This document shows, piece after piece, positions 1-6,486 of a stretch of 13,807 bases of DNA (positions are counted from its first letter, which is position 1; every line of letters starts with the position of its first letter). Under the pieces are notes generated by a model, which was given only the letters and a program-made list of their open reading frames with translations, did no database searches and had not been told where the DNA came from. Made by a program: the position numbers and the translations under genes. This DNA is from Opitutia bacterium (GTDB lineage: Bacteria > Verrucomicrobiota > Verrucomicrobiia > Opitutales > Seribacteraceae): assembly GCA_018646565.1 (NCBI GenBank), contig JABGUO010000495.1, positions 1 through 13,807 of the forward strand. The letters run 5' to 3'.

Positions 1-2009
1 GCTTTAATGATTAAATTATTTAAGCTTGGAAATTGGGGGAATAAAAATCTATTTAATAAGGGAGAACTAAATACAAAATCTTTGCTTGTTAAACGAGTGA
101 CCTCGCCTTTTTGATTAATGGAAATAGATAAATCTCCCTCGAATCTATCTTCTTTTCTATCCAATAAAATAACATTATTTAATTCATAAATCCCCTGTTT
201 ACCACGGTGCGGGAAAAACTTCAAATCGCTTTGTATTTTAAAACTCTGCCCCCCCGTTATTGAATTAGTACTTCCAATAACTTCTGTTTTAAAATTTTTA
301 ACCATCCAGACCGGAAAGCCATTTTCAAATATAATTTCCCCAGAAAAAACAGACTCTATTCCAATAAAACTTAGATTTTGAAAATTTAAAATGACTTCTG
401 GTATAGAATCCTTACTGAAAAATGATATGGCACCGGTATTCCCTAAACTATTGGATTGGTAATTAACGAGGTCATTTTGCACAGATATTTCGAACGGATC
501 CTTTATCCGCAAGGAAGAGAGTATATTTCTATTCTTTGTAATCAGTTCAGCATTACCGGTTTGAATAAGCCAATTAGTAGGTTGAATCACCCCTTGTAGA
601 TCGACTTTTTGAAATGAATATTGATTCGAATCCGAGAACTTTTCGGGAACAAATCCGAGTGGAGTTAATTTTTCAGAAAAAGCCTTAAATTTAAAACTAA
701 GATCCTCGGTTTGATTCATTTCCGAAAAAAGAGGAATCTTTACAGTCACATTAAAATCTTTTGCTATTTTATCATTGTTTTTAATTTGTGAGTTACTAGA
801 TGTCAGGGAAAGTATTCCCTTGCTTACTTCTGACAAAAAAGTCCCACTAAGAAGTGTACCAGCTGTGAAATGTTGCTTCAATCGACCCACATCCAACGAA
901 TGGAATAAAAGATTAATATTTTTGATTTCTCTCAAATCAGTAAAGGGAAGATTTGTTTCTGCTTCTATTCTTTCTCCTTTTTGATTTTCAATCTGAATAC
1001 GAAAATTCTCAACACCCCACTTATCATCTGCTACTCGAACACGACTAATTATTTGACCACTAACAGTGCCCTCTTGCGGTAAAAAGAAAGAAGATACTGA
1101 AAAATTTCCCTCACCTTCTAACTCGACATTATTTCCTTGGGGATCAAACTTGATTCTACCAGAACTCTCTAAGATTCCATTAACAAGGGAAAGGACAGAG
1201 AATTGTTTGATTAAATTGCGAGAAAGGATGGTAGTGTTCCAATCACCTGTAAATCGATTATCCTCAACTCCTCGTTGAGCATGTAATTCAAAACGAGCCA
1301 TTTCTAATTGATTGCCCCCGAGATAAAGTTGAATCAATTCGGATTTACCATCATGTAAATAACTCAACATTCCGAGTTTTTTATTACGAATTGAAATTCT
1401 TAACATCTGACTTCCAAGTGCATCCTCTCGTTGTACTTCAATATGTAGTAGTAAACTTTTATCGATCGGAAAAAATTGCTTAATGGTAGGAAATAATTCA
1501 TCAAACCTTAATTCAATTGCTGCTTTAATAAGATGATCCGGTTTCGAATAAGAAGCAAAAAGTGAGAAAGGAAGTGAGCATTTATTTTTTTCGACCCTCC
1601 CACTAACATCAATTGATTCAAAACCGAAATTCAAGGAATTTAAACGTAGCGATTCTAGGACCTTCACAATATCAAAGTTCGACTCCATACTCCCTTTTTC
1701 CACCACACGAAAATTCTGCAATTGCAAATGTTTGATTTGCGAATTTTCTTTCAAAAACCAATCAAGAGAAGAATAAGTAAATCGCCCTTCTCCTAGGAAT
1801 AAATCTCGATATGGACTAAGCCATTGTCCACCCAATAAATATCCCTCATCCCAGTTCAACTCTGTAGTTTCAAAACTAAGGTCCCCGTCCGCCATCGCGT
1901 TGGCTAACTTTTTTTCAAATCGATCAGGCAACCACCATTCAAAAATAACAAGGTCAACCGATGCAACAGTTACCAATAGTATTAGTAATAACCATAAAGA
2001 CTTTTTCAT
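1..2009 (-). CDS. Large membrane-anchored, beta-rich protein, AsmA/TamB-like (C-terminus cut by window edge)
   Basis: The minus strand reads open for 669 codons from ATG at 2009 to the window edge without a stop; the C-terminus lies outside. Residues 1-3 are MKK, followed by one hydrophobic stretch (about 5-23), which fits a signal anchor or a single inner-membrane segment. The rest has no further obvious membrane segment. It alternates short hydrophobic and polar stretches with many Asn, Ser, Phe and Ile, and repeatedly returns to phrases such as IKHLQLQNF, VDLQGVI and VILNFQNLSF. This is the look of long beta-sheet, AsmA/YhdP/TamB-type proteins, which are anchored in the inner membrane and span the periplasm to move lipids. 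That family link is inferred from architecture; I recognise no diagnostic motif. An in-frame stop at 2061-2063 bounds the start, and no ATG lies between. It follows rplS by 185 bases on the same strand. CDS sure, function tentative. Confidence 0.85.
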   Translation of the reverse strand, partial: MKKSLWLLLILLVTVASVDLVIFEWWLPDRFEKKLANAMADGDLSFETTELNWDEGYLLGGQWLSPYRDLFLGEGRFTYSSLDWFLKENSQIKHLQLQNFRVVEKGSMESNFDIVKVLESLRLNSLNFGFESIDVSGRVEKNKCSLPFSLFASYSKPDHLIKAAIELRFDELFPTIKQFFPIDKSLLLHIEVQREDALGSQMLRISIRNKKLGMLSYLHDGKSELIQLYLGGNQLEMARFELHAQRGVEDNRFTGDWNTTILSRNLIKQFSVLSLVNGILESSGRIKFDPQGNNVELEGEGNFSVSSFFLPQEGTVSGQIISRVRVADDKWGVENFRIQIENQKGERIEAETNLPFTDLREIKNINLLFHSLDVGRLKQHFTAGTLLSGTFLSEVSKGILSLTSSNSQIKNNDKIAKDFNVTVKIPLFSEMNQTEDLSFKFKAFSEKLTPLGFVPEKFSDSNQYSFQKVDLQGVIQPTNWLIQTGNAELITKNRNILSSLRIKDPFEISVQNDLVNYQSNSLGNTGAISFFSKDSIPEVILNFQNLSFIGIESVFSGEIIFENGFPVWMVKNFKTEVIGSTNSITGGQSFKIQSDLKFFPHRGKQGIYELNNVILLDRKEDRFEGDLSISINQKGEVTRLTSKDFVFSSPLLNRFLFPQFPSLNNLIIK

Positions 2010-2194
2010 CAGTAATCTACTATGAAGCGAGTCAATTAATTGTTCCAACACCAAATTAATTCATACAAGAAAGATGAAATGAACCCCCAGTAGAACGGTG
2101 AAGTATGGAGCTGGTTAAAGAGGGAGTAACCTAGAAGTGAAGAATAGAGTAGCAGTTTACTGCCTAAAACAGAAAACTGTCTGTAAGTAACAAA

Positions 2195-2572
2195 CTATTT
2201 ACTCGTACGCCTTGCTTCGAAGAGCCGTTTTTCTTTTACCTTGTTCGCCTCTTTACCAATCCTGTCTCGCAGGTAGTACATCCGAGCACGCATCGTAACA
2301 CTTTCCCTGTCCACTTCTACCTTGTCAATGAGGGGAGAATGAACTGGAAAAACTCGCTCCACCCCGACACCAGATGCGATACGACGAACAGTAAAAGTTT
2401 CATGAACTCCTGATCCCTTACGCGCGATAACAATTCCGCCAAAAATTTGGATCCGTTCTTTTTCTCCCTCTCGCACTCGAACATGAACTTTTACACCATC
2501 TCCCACTTTAAATTGGTCGCGGCCTTCTTTTAAATACTCTTTTGTTACTTCTTCTAGTAGTTGGTTGTTCAT
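2195..2572 (-). CDS. rplS: 50S ribosomal protein L19 (bL19)
   Basis: A 125-residue structural protein of the large ribosomal subunit, located near the 30S/50S interface. The whole length matches the family. The signature GSGVHETFTVRRIASGVGVE begins at residue 53 and continues into RVFPVHSP (to residue 80). A typical C-terminal YYLRDRIGK (99-107) is followed by a basic KVKEKR tail that contacts rRNA. The length is slightly above the usual 115 or so, due to a short basic C-terminal addition. It starts with ATG 19 bases after the trmD stop, so it is very likely co-transcribed with rpsP and trmD, the usual order. No strong Shine-Dalgarno sequence precedes the start; GAGAG lies rather far upstream. 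Identification is firm. Confidence 0.97.
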   Translation of the reverse strand: MNNQLLEEVTKEYLKEGRDQFKVGDGVKVHVRVREGEKERIQIFGGIVIARKGSGVHETFTVRRIASGVGVERVFPVHSPLIDKVEVDRESVTMRARMYYLRDRIGKEANKVKEKRLFEARRTSK

Positions 2573-2591
2573 AATTCGGTTTACTCTCAGG

Positions 2592-3290
2592 TTAATTTTT
2601 CAATAAATCAGGACGTAGTCTTTGGGTCTTTTCCAACCTTTTTGATTCACGCCATTTCGAAATTTGGGAATGGTTTCCGGAAAGAAGGACATCGGGGACC
2701 TTCATTCCACGGAATTCTGCTGGTCTTGTGTACTGGGGAAATGCAAGTAGTTGATCTTCAAAACTCTCATCTTTGAGAGAATCTTCATCCCCCAGCATAC
2801 CAGGAATGTGTCGGCTAACTGCATCAATTAGAATAGAAGCACTTAGAGTTCCGTTAGTCAGAACATAATCACCTACGCTTATTTCTCGAGTTACAAGATT
2901 ATCACGAACACGTTGATCAACGCCTTCATAATGACCGCTCAGAACCACAATGTGTTTTTCTTGTGCAAGTTCTTTACATAAGGGAGTGGTTAATTTCTCA
3001 CCATCTGGCGCCATGTAAATTACAGTGGATGAATCTTCCGCAATTTCTTCAACTGCAGAAAACAAGGGTTCTGGTTTCATTACCATTCCAGCACCACCAC
3101 CAAATGGTCGGTCGTCTGTTTCACGATGTTTTCCATCTGCCCAACGGCGTAAATCAAGAGAATTAACCTCAATTAAGCCATTGTCGATACCACGGGCGAT
3201 TATACTTTCCCCAATAAAACCTTCTAATGTCTTAGGAAAAAGAGATAAAACATCGAAACGCAGCAATGGTCCCATCTTGCGAATCATCAC
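2592..3290 (-). CDS. trmD: tRNA (guanine-N1-)-methyltransferase TrmD
   Basis: A 232-residue SPOUT-class enzyme that uses SAM to make m1G at position 37 of tRNAs and so prevents +1 frameshifting. Visible family motifs are DDRPFGGGAGMVM (59-71), the LSGHYEGVDQRV part of the trefoil-knot SAM site (117-128), EISVGDYVLTNG (136-147), ESFEDQLL with the probable general base D179, and PQYTRPAEFRGMKVPDVLLSGNH (185-207). Gly-Gly-Glu of the common DYVLxGGELPA loop is replaced by NGT, a modest variation. The C-terminal domain is about 20 residues shorter than in E. coli. The open frame begins at GTG 3290, but the adjacent ATG 3287 or ATG 3275 may be the real start; the latter gives MGPLLRFDVLSLFP, closest to family length. 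The gene lies 49 bases after rpsP, and rimM, which often sits between them, is absent. Confidence 0.97.
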   Translation of the reverse strand: MMIRKMGPLLRFDVLSLFPKTLEGFIGESIIARGIDNGLIEVNSLDLRRWADGKHRETDDRPFGGGAGMVMKPEPLFSAVEEIAEDSSTVIYMAPDGEKLTTPLCKELAQEKHIVVLSGHYEGVDQRVRDNLVTREISVGDYVLTNGTLSASILIDAVSRHIPGMLGDEDSLKDESFEDQLLAFPQYTRPAEFRGMKVPDVLLSGNHSQISKWRESKRLEKTQRLRPDLLKN

Positions 3291-3339
3291 AAATTTCTAA
3301 AAACATACAGGAAGTGAGAGTGCCAGCTAATAGTTAGCC

Positions 3340-4215
3340 TTACTTGGACTCTTCTTCCTTCGCTTTGCTCGCAGGAGCTTTTTTAACGGGCTTTGCATCC
3401 TCTGCTTTCGCTTTGGGCTTTGCTTCCTTTTTTTCCTCTTTTGCTTCTGCGGTAGCTTTCTTTTTTGATTTAGATTCTTCCGCTTTCGCTTCTGGTTTGG
3501 CGGCAGGTGCTTCTTCCTTCTTGTCCTCTTTTACTTCTGCGACTGCCTTCTTTTCTGGTTTAGATTCTTCCGCTTTCGCTTCTGGTTTGGCAGCAGGTGC
3601 TTCTTCCTTCTTGTCCTCTTTTACTTCTGCGACTGCTTTCTCTTCTGCTTTTGGTTCTTCCGCTTTCGCTTCTGGTTTGGCAACAGGTGCTTCTTCCTTC
3701 TTGTCCTCCTTTACTTCTGCGACTGCTTTCTCTTCTGCTTTTGGTTCTTCCGCTTTCGCTTCTGGTTCAGCAACAGGTGCTTCTTCCTTCTTGGCCTCTT
3801 TTACTTCCGCGACTGCTTTCTCTTCTGCTTTTGGTTCTTCCGCTTTCGCTTCTGGTTCAGCAACAGGTGCTTCTTCCTTCTTGGCTTCCATCTCAGGAGC
3901 AACATCACTCTTCTGAGCACGTGCTAATCGTTTAGCGGCTTCTCTCTCTGATTTCTTCAACCATTCCTCTGGAGTAAGACGACCTTGGCGAATCAAACTT
4001 TTAGCAGTGTCAGTGGGTTGTGCACCAACGCCTAACCAATGATCGATGCGATCCATCTTCAATTTGAGTTCTTCGGCACGAGCATGAGCCTTCGGGTTAT
4101 AAGTTCCGAGAACTTCAATAAACTTTCCGTCACGACGGGTGGTAGATGGAGTGACTACCATACGATAAAATGGGGAGTGGCGTGCTCCGTGTCTTTGCAA
4201 ACGAATCTTAATCAT
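3340..4215 (-). CDS. rpsP: 30S ribosomal protein S16 (bS16) with a six-unit, 30-residue repeat tail
   Basis: Residues 1-85 are a complete bS16 domain: MIKIRLQRHGARHSPFYRMVV, then GKFIEVLGTYNP and the region through GAQPTDTAKSLIRQGRL. It is a small-subunit assembly protein. Residues 86-111 form a charged helix-like linker. Residues 112-291 are exactly six units of 30 residues, typified by KKEEAPVAEPEAKA followed by EEPKAEEKAVAEVKEA. The tail is rich in Lys, Glu, Ala and Pro and should be disordered or helical. The family norm is 80-100 residues, so about two thirds of this 291-residue protein is extension. Extended S16 tails with Ala/Lys/Glu content are, to my knowledge, seen in Verrucomicrobiota, but the exact function is not known to me. 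It is the first gene of the rpsP-trmD-rplS cluster. Only a weak AAGAAG precedes the ATG. bS16 identity is firm; the role of the tail is unknown. Confidence 0.97.
   Translation of the reverse strand: MIKIRLQRHGARHSPFYRMVVTPSTTRRDGKFIEVLGTYNPKAHARAEELKLKMDRIDHWLGVGAQPTDTAKSLIRQGRLTPEEWLKKSEREAAKRLARAQKSDVAPEMEAKKEEAPVAEPEAKAEEPKAEEKAVAEVKEAKKEEAPVAEPEAKAEEPKAEEKAVAEVKEDKKEEAPVAKPEAKAEEPKAEEKAVAEVKEDKKEEAPAAKPEAKAEESKPEKKAVAEVKEDKKEEAPAAKPEAKAEESKSKKKATAEAKEEKKEAKPKAKAEDAKPVKKAPASKAKEEESK
3343..3882 (-). repeat. Six in-frame 90-bp tandem units inside rpsP
   Basis: The units run 3793-3882, 3703-3792, 3613-3702, 3523-3612, 3433-3522 and 3343-3432 in coding order, with the stop codon directly after the last. 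By hand comparison, units 1 and 2 differ at 3 of 90 bases, units 2 and 3 at 3, and units 3 and 4 at 6. The fifth and especially the sixth are clearly diverged. Near-identity that includes synonymous positions points to recent expansion or gene conversion at the 5' side of the array. Each unit keeps the reading frame, so copy-number change would lengthen or shorten the protein by 30 residues. Confidence 0.95.
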
Positions 4216-4402
4216 AATCTTCTTAGTAAATGAAGGGGTGCGAAATAAGGAAAAAGCTAAAAGAAAAGAATATTATTCGCACTCTGTCAATGAAAAAGCC
4301 TTAATTATCGGGCATGTCCACACCTTGAACTCAATGAATTTCGGATACCAATGGTAAAGCAATCTTGTCTTTCTTCAAACGATTGTTTAAATAATCTCAC
4401 AC
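4216..4402. promoter_or_regulatory. Divergent control region between rpsP cluster and efflux operon
   Basis: These 187 non-coding bases must hold the promoters of both divergent transcripts. For the rpsP direction (minus strand) I can see GATAAT at 4304-4309 as a possible -10, with TTGAGT at 4329-4334 as a poor -35 at 19 bases spacing. A perfect TTGACA at 4285-4290 (minus strand) has no good -10 at a normal distance. For the plus strand, TTGTCT at 4365-4370 faces an AT-rich stretch near 4388-4397, but no convincing -10 is seen. That there is a control region here is safe; the individual boxes are guesses. Confidence 0.5.
4381..4396. promoter_or_regulatory. Candidate TetR operator, 16-bp near-palindrome
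   Basis: GATTGTTTAAATAATC pairs with itself at 7 of 8 positions; the only exception is a G/T pair. It ends six bases before the repressor's ATG at 4403. It overlaps a second inverted repeat, AAAC-GATT-GTTT, at 4377-4388. TetR-family dimers bind palindromes of about this size, usually over their own promoter, and often repress the linked efflux genes. Placement and symmetry are seen; binding is inference. An AT-rich palindrome can also arise by chance. Confidence 0.45.
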
Positions 4403-5074
4403 ATGGTAAGTCCTTCCATTACTACTCGTGCCAATGGGCAAGAAACAAAAGCAAGACTGCTACGAACAACTGAAACATTATTCGCGTCTAAGGGTGTGGC
4501 TGGCGTTACGATGAGGGGCGTGGCTGAAAAAGCCCAAACGAACCTCGCATCTGTTCATTATCACTTCGGTTCGAAAGAAGCTATGGTCTTAGAAATGATC
4601 CAATCCAAGATAGAACCAATAAATTCAAAAAGGAGGAAAAGATTAGACGAGGCTAAAGTAAAATTCGCAGACAAACCATTACCTAATATAGAAATTTTTC
4701 GGGCCCTGATACACCCCGTGGGAGAAGAAGTGGAGAAACAAATAACGAATCAAAACGGCATCATCGAAATCATTTCTCGTAGTTTTACAGAGCCAGCAGA
4801 ATTTCTTGATAAAATACAAAAAAGATTTTTCGGAGAATTATCTCAGGTTTTTATGACTGAACTGAAAAAATCCAATCCCAATGCAAACGAGGAGGATTTA
4901 TACTGGAATTACCATTTGGCCGTTTCTTCAATGTTAGGTACATTGGCACAACATCGTCGAATGATTGACTTTTCAGTCGGCAAATATAATCAGAATGCTG
5001 TCAGTGCCATGATCGACCGACTTATCATTTTTGTATCCAATGGTTTCGAGGCAGGCATTCAAATTAAACAATGA
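4403..5074 (+). CDS. TetR-family transcriptional repressor of the efflux operon
   Basis: A 223-residue DNA-binding regulator, first gene of the efflux operon. The N-terminal TetR domain covers about residues 13-62, with a helix-turn-helix around TMRGVAEKAQTNLASVHYHF (36-55). The YHFGSKEA phrase after the recognition helix is typical of the family. The C-terminal part should bind the inducer and dimerise; EEDLYWNYHLAVSSMLGTL, followed by AQHRR (about 162-185), resembles the PsrA-like class of TetR C-terminal domains as I remember them, which is a weak hint. Its stop overlaps the next start by 4 bases (ATGA), so repressor and pump are expressed together, a usual self-limiting arrangement. The ligand cannot be read from the sequence. 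No Shine-Dalgarno sequence is evident before the ATG. Confidence 0.93.
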   Translation: MVSPSITTRANGQETKARLLRTTETLFASKGVAGVTMRGVAEKAQTNLASVHYHFGSKEAMVLEMIQSKIEPINSKRRKRLDEAKVKFADKPLPNIEIFRALIHPVGEEVEKQITNQNGIIEIISRSFTEPAEFLDKIQKRFFGELSQVFMTELKKSNPNANEEDLYWNYHLAVSSMLGTLAQHRRMIDFSVGKYNQNAVSAMIDRLIIFVSNGFEAGIQIKQ

Positions 5075-6486
5075 AAATTTATCCTATTTGTATCTTAATT
5101 TCTTTTTTTGCCCTTTTGTCGTGTCGGTCGACAAAAAAAGAAATATCAAATTTAGAGAATGATTTAATTCCCGCCCAATGGAACTCCGGTTTCGAGGTTA
5201 AATCAACGGATCGCAATGTAAGCTACTGGACAGATTCTTTTGAAATCCCTCCGCTTACTCGTTTGATTTCGCAAGCAAATCAAAATAATCCTGAATTGGC
5301 ATCCATGTATGAACGAATGGTCGCCAAGGGAGAAGATGCCACAATTGGGGGAGCCAATCTCTTACCCGCTGCTAATGCCAATGTTACTGGAGCCAGAAAT
5401 AAAAGAAATTTAATTGGGTTCAATTTCCCTAACAGTGAAACCTCATTTACCTCGAACAGTTTCAATTCCGGATTAAATGTAAGCTGGGAAATAGATTTAT
5501 GGGGAAAGATTAAAGATTCCCGAAATTCTGCTAAAAAGAGATTTGAATCAAGCTTATCAGATTACCAAGCAGCCCGATTATCACTAAATGGTCAAGTGGC
5601 GAAGGCGTGGTTCAATTTAGTCGAGAATTCTTTTCAGATAGAACTAGTTGAAAAAACAATTGAAACCTATTCCAAGAATCTCTCCTTTATCAATGACCGA
5701 TACCAAAAAGGACTGGCCACTGCACTCGAACAAAGACTTGCGGATGCCAGCTACCTTTCTTCTCAGGCAAACTTAGCCCAAAGAAAACGCTTGGCAATGA
5801 ACTTAACCCAAACACTTCAAGAATTAATCGGTGATTACCCGAATGGAAAAATGGACCTTAATTCTTCCATGTCTCTTCCTGACCTGGTCCTTCCTCCCCT
5901 TCCCCCCACTCCTGCAGAAGTGATCGAATCACGACATGATTTGAACTCGGCTCGATTAAAAGTTCAATCAACTGGATTGGATTTAAAGGTGGCGAATAAA
6001 AACTTACTTCCCTCCTTTACGCTAACCGGTGCTCCAGGAAGTCGTTCGGATAATTTTAGTGATTTGGTCGATCAGAAATTTCGAGTATGGGATATTTCCG
6101 GAGCCGTAAGTCAACCAATCTTTCAAGGAGGAAGACTGCGGGCAGGAATAAGAAAATCAGAAGCCTTACAAAAATCTGCTCTTTTAGATCTGAAAGCGGT
6201 TATCCTTCGGGCATTTTTTGAAGTGGAGAATTCACTCTCTGCTGAAATCCACCTTGCGAATGAAGAAACGAAGTTACAACAATCTTCCATTGCCTATGCA
6301 AATGCAGCCGAGTTGAGTTGGAAGAGATATCAGCGTGGAGTGGAGGGAATTTTTAACGCTCTTGATACAAGAAGACGTTCATTTGAAGCAGAAAGTCGAT
6401 TTTTACTCCTTAAAAAAGAAAGAATTCTTAACCGAATAAACCTTTACCTAGCAATTGGCATGGAAGCCATCGCCACAGAATCATGA
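5071..6486 (+). CDS. Outer-membrane efflux lipoprotein, NodT/TolC (OEP) family
   Basis: A 471-residue outer-membrane channel of a tripartite efflux system. A lipoprotein signal peptide is visible: MKIY, a hydrophobic core, then ALLS-C with the lipid-modified cysteine at residue 18. The two OEP repeats follow. The first contains NLLPAANANVTG (97-108) and GLNVSWEIDLWGK (134-146), a family hallmark. The second contains KNLLPSFTLTGAPG and ISGAVSQPIFQGGRLRAG. Long heptad-like helical stretches (for example RYQKGLATALEQRLADASYL, ending at 229) would form the periplasmic alpha-barrel, and the channel should be a trimer. The start overlaps the repressor stop, and its own stop overlaps the adaptor start (ATGA at 6483-6486). 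Length and motifs fit the NodT lipoprotein branch well. The substrate is unknown. Confidence 0.95.
   Translation: MKIYPICILISFFALLSCRSTKKEISNLENDLIPAQWNSGFEVKSTDRNVSYWTDSFEIPPLTRLISQANQNNPELASMYERMVAKGEDATIGGANLLPAANANVTGARNKRNLIGFNFPNSETSFTSNSFNSGLNVSWEIDLWGKIKDSRNSAKKRFESSLSDYQAARLSLNGQVAKAWFNLVENSFQIELVEKTIETYSKNLSFINDRYQKGLATALEQRLADASYLSSQANLAQRKRLAMNLTQTLQELIGDYPNGKMDLNSSMSLPDLVLPPLPPTPAEVIESRHDLNSARLKVQSTGLDLKVANKNLLPSFTLTGAPGSRSDNFSDLVDQKFRVWDISGAVSQPIFQGGRLRAGIRKSEALQKSALLDLKAVILRAFFEVENSLSAEIHLANEETKLQQSSIAYANAAELSWKRYQRGVEGIFNALDTRRRSFEAESRFLLLKKERILNRINLYLAIGMEAIATES

Noticed and set aside
775..1278. Short plus-strand frames of about 70 codons in the left part
   Set aside because: They lie opposite the uninterrupted 669-codon minus-strand gene and show no family likeness.
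2150..2194. Small hairpins after rplS (ACAGA/TCTGT and GCAGT/ACTGC on the minus strand) as a terminator
   Set aside because: Stems are only 5 bp, GC-poor, with at most a short run of T; they may be chance structures and transcription may continue into the next gene.
3326..3338. GCTAA-TAG-TTAGC hairpin after the rpsP stop
   Set aside because: Five base pairs with a 3-base loop and no T-run; too weak to call a terminator or attenuator.
3343..3882. Regular 90-bp periodicity as a CRISPR array
   Set aside because: Units are contiguous with no unique spacers and keep one reading frame throughout.
3344..3935. Two long plus-strand frames rich in Ser/Phe/Ala or Leu/Pro opposite the rpsP tail
   Set aside because: They are antisense shadows of the 90-bp repeats; their low-complexity composition follows from the repeat, and the minus-strand frame has a clear bS16 domain.
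4285..4290. Perfect TTGACA on the minus strand as the rpsP -35 box
   Set aside because: No acceptable -10 sequence lies 16-19 bases downstream; the AT-rich TAATAT is only 9 bases away.
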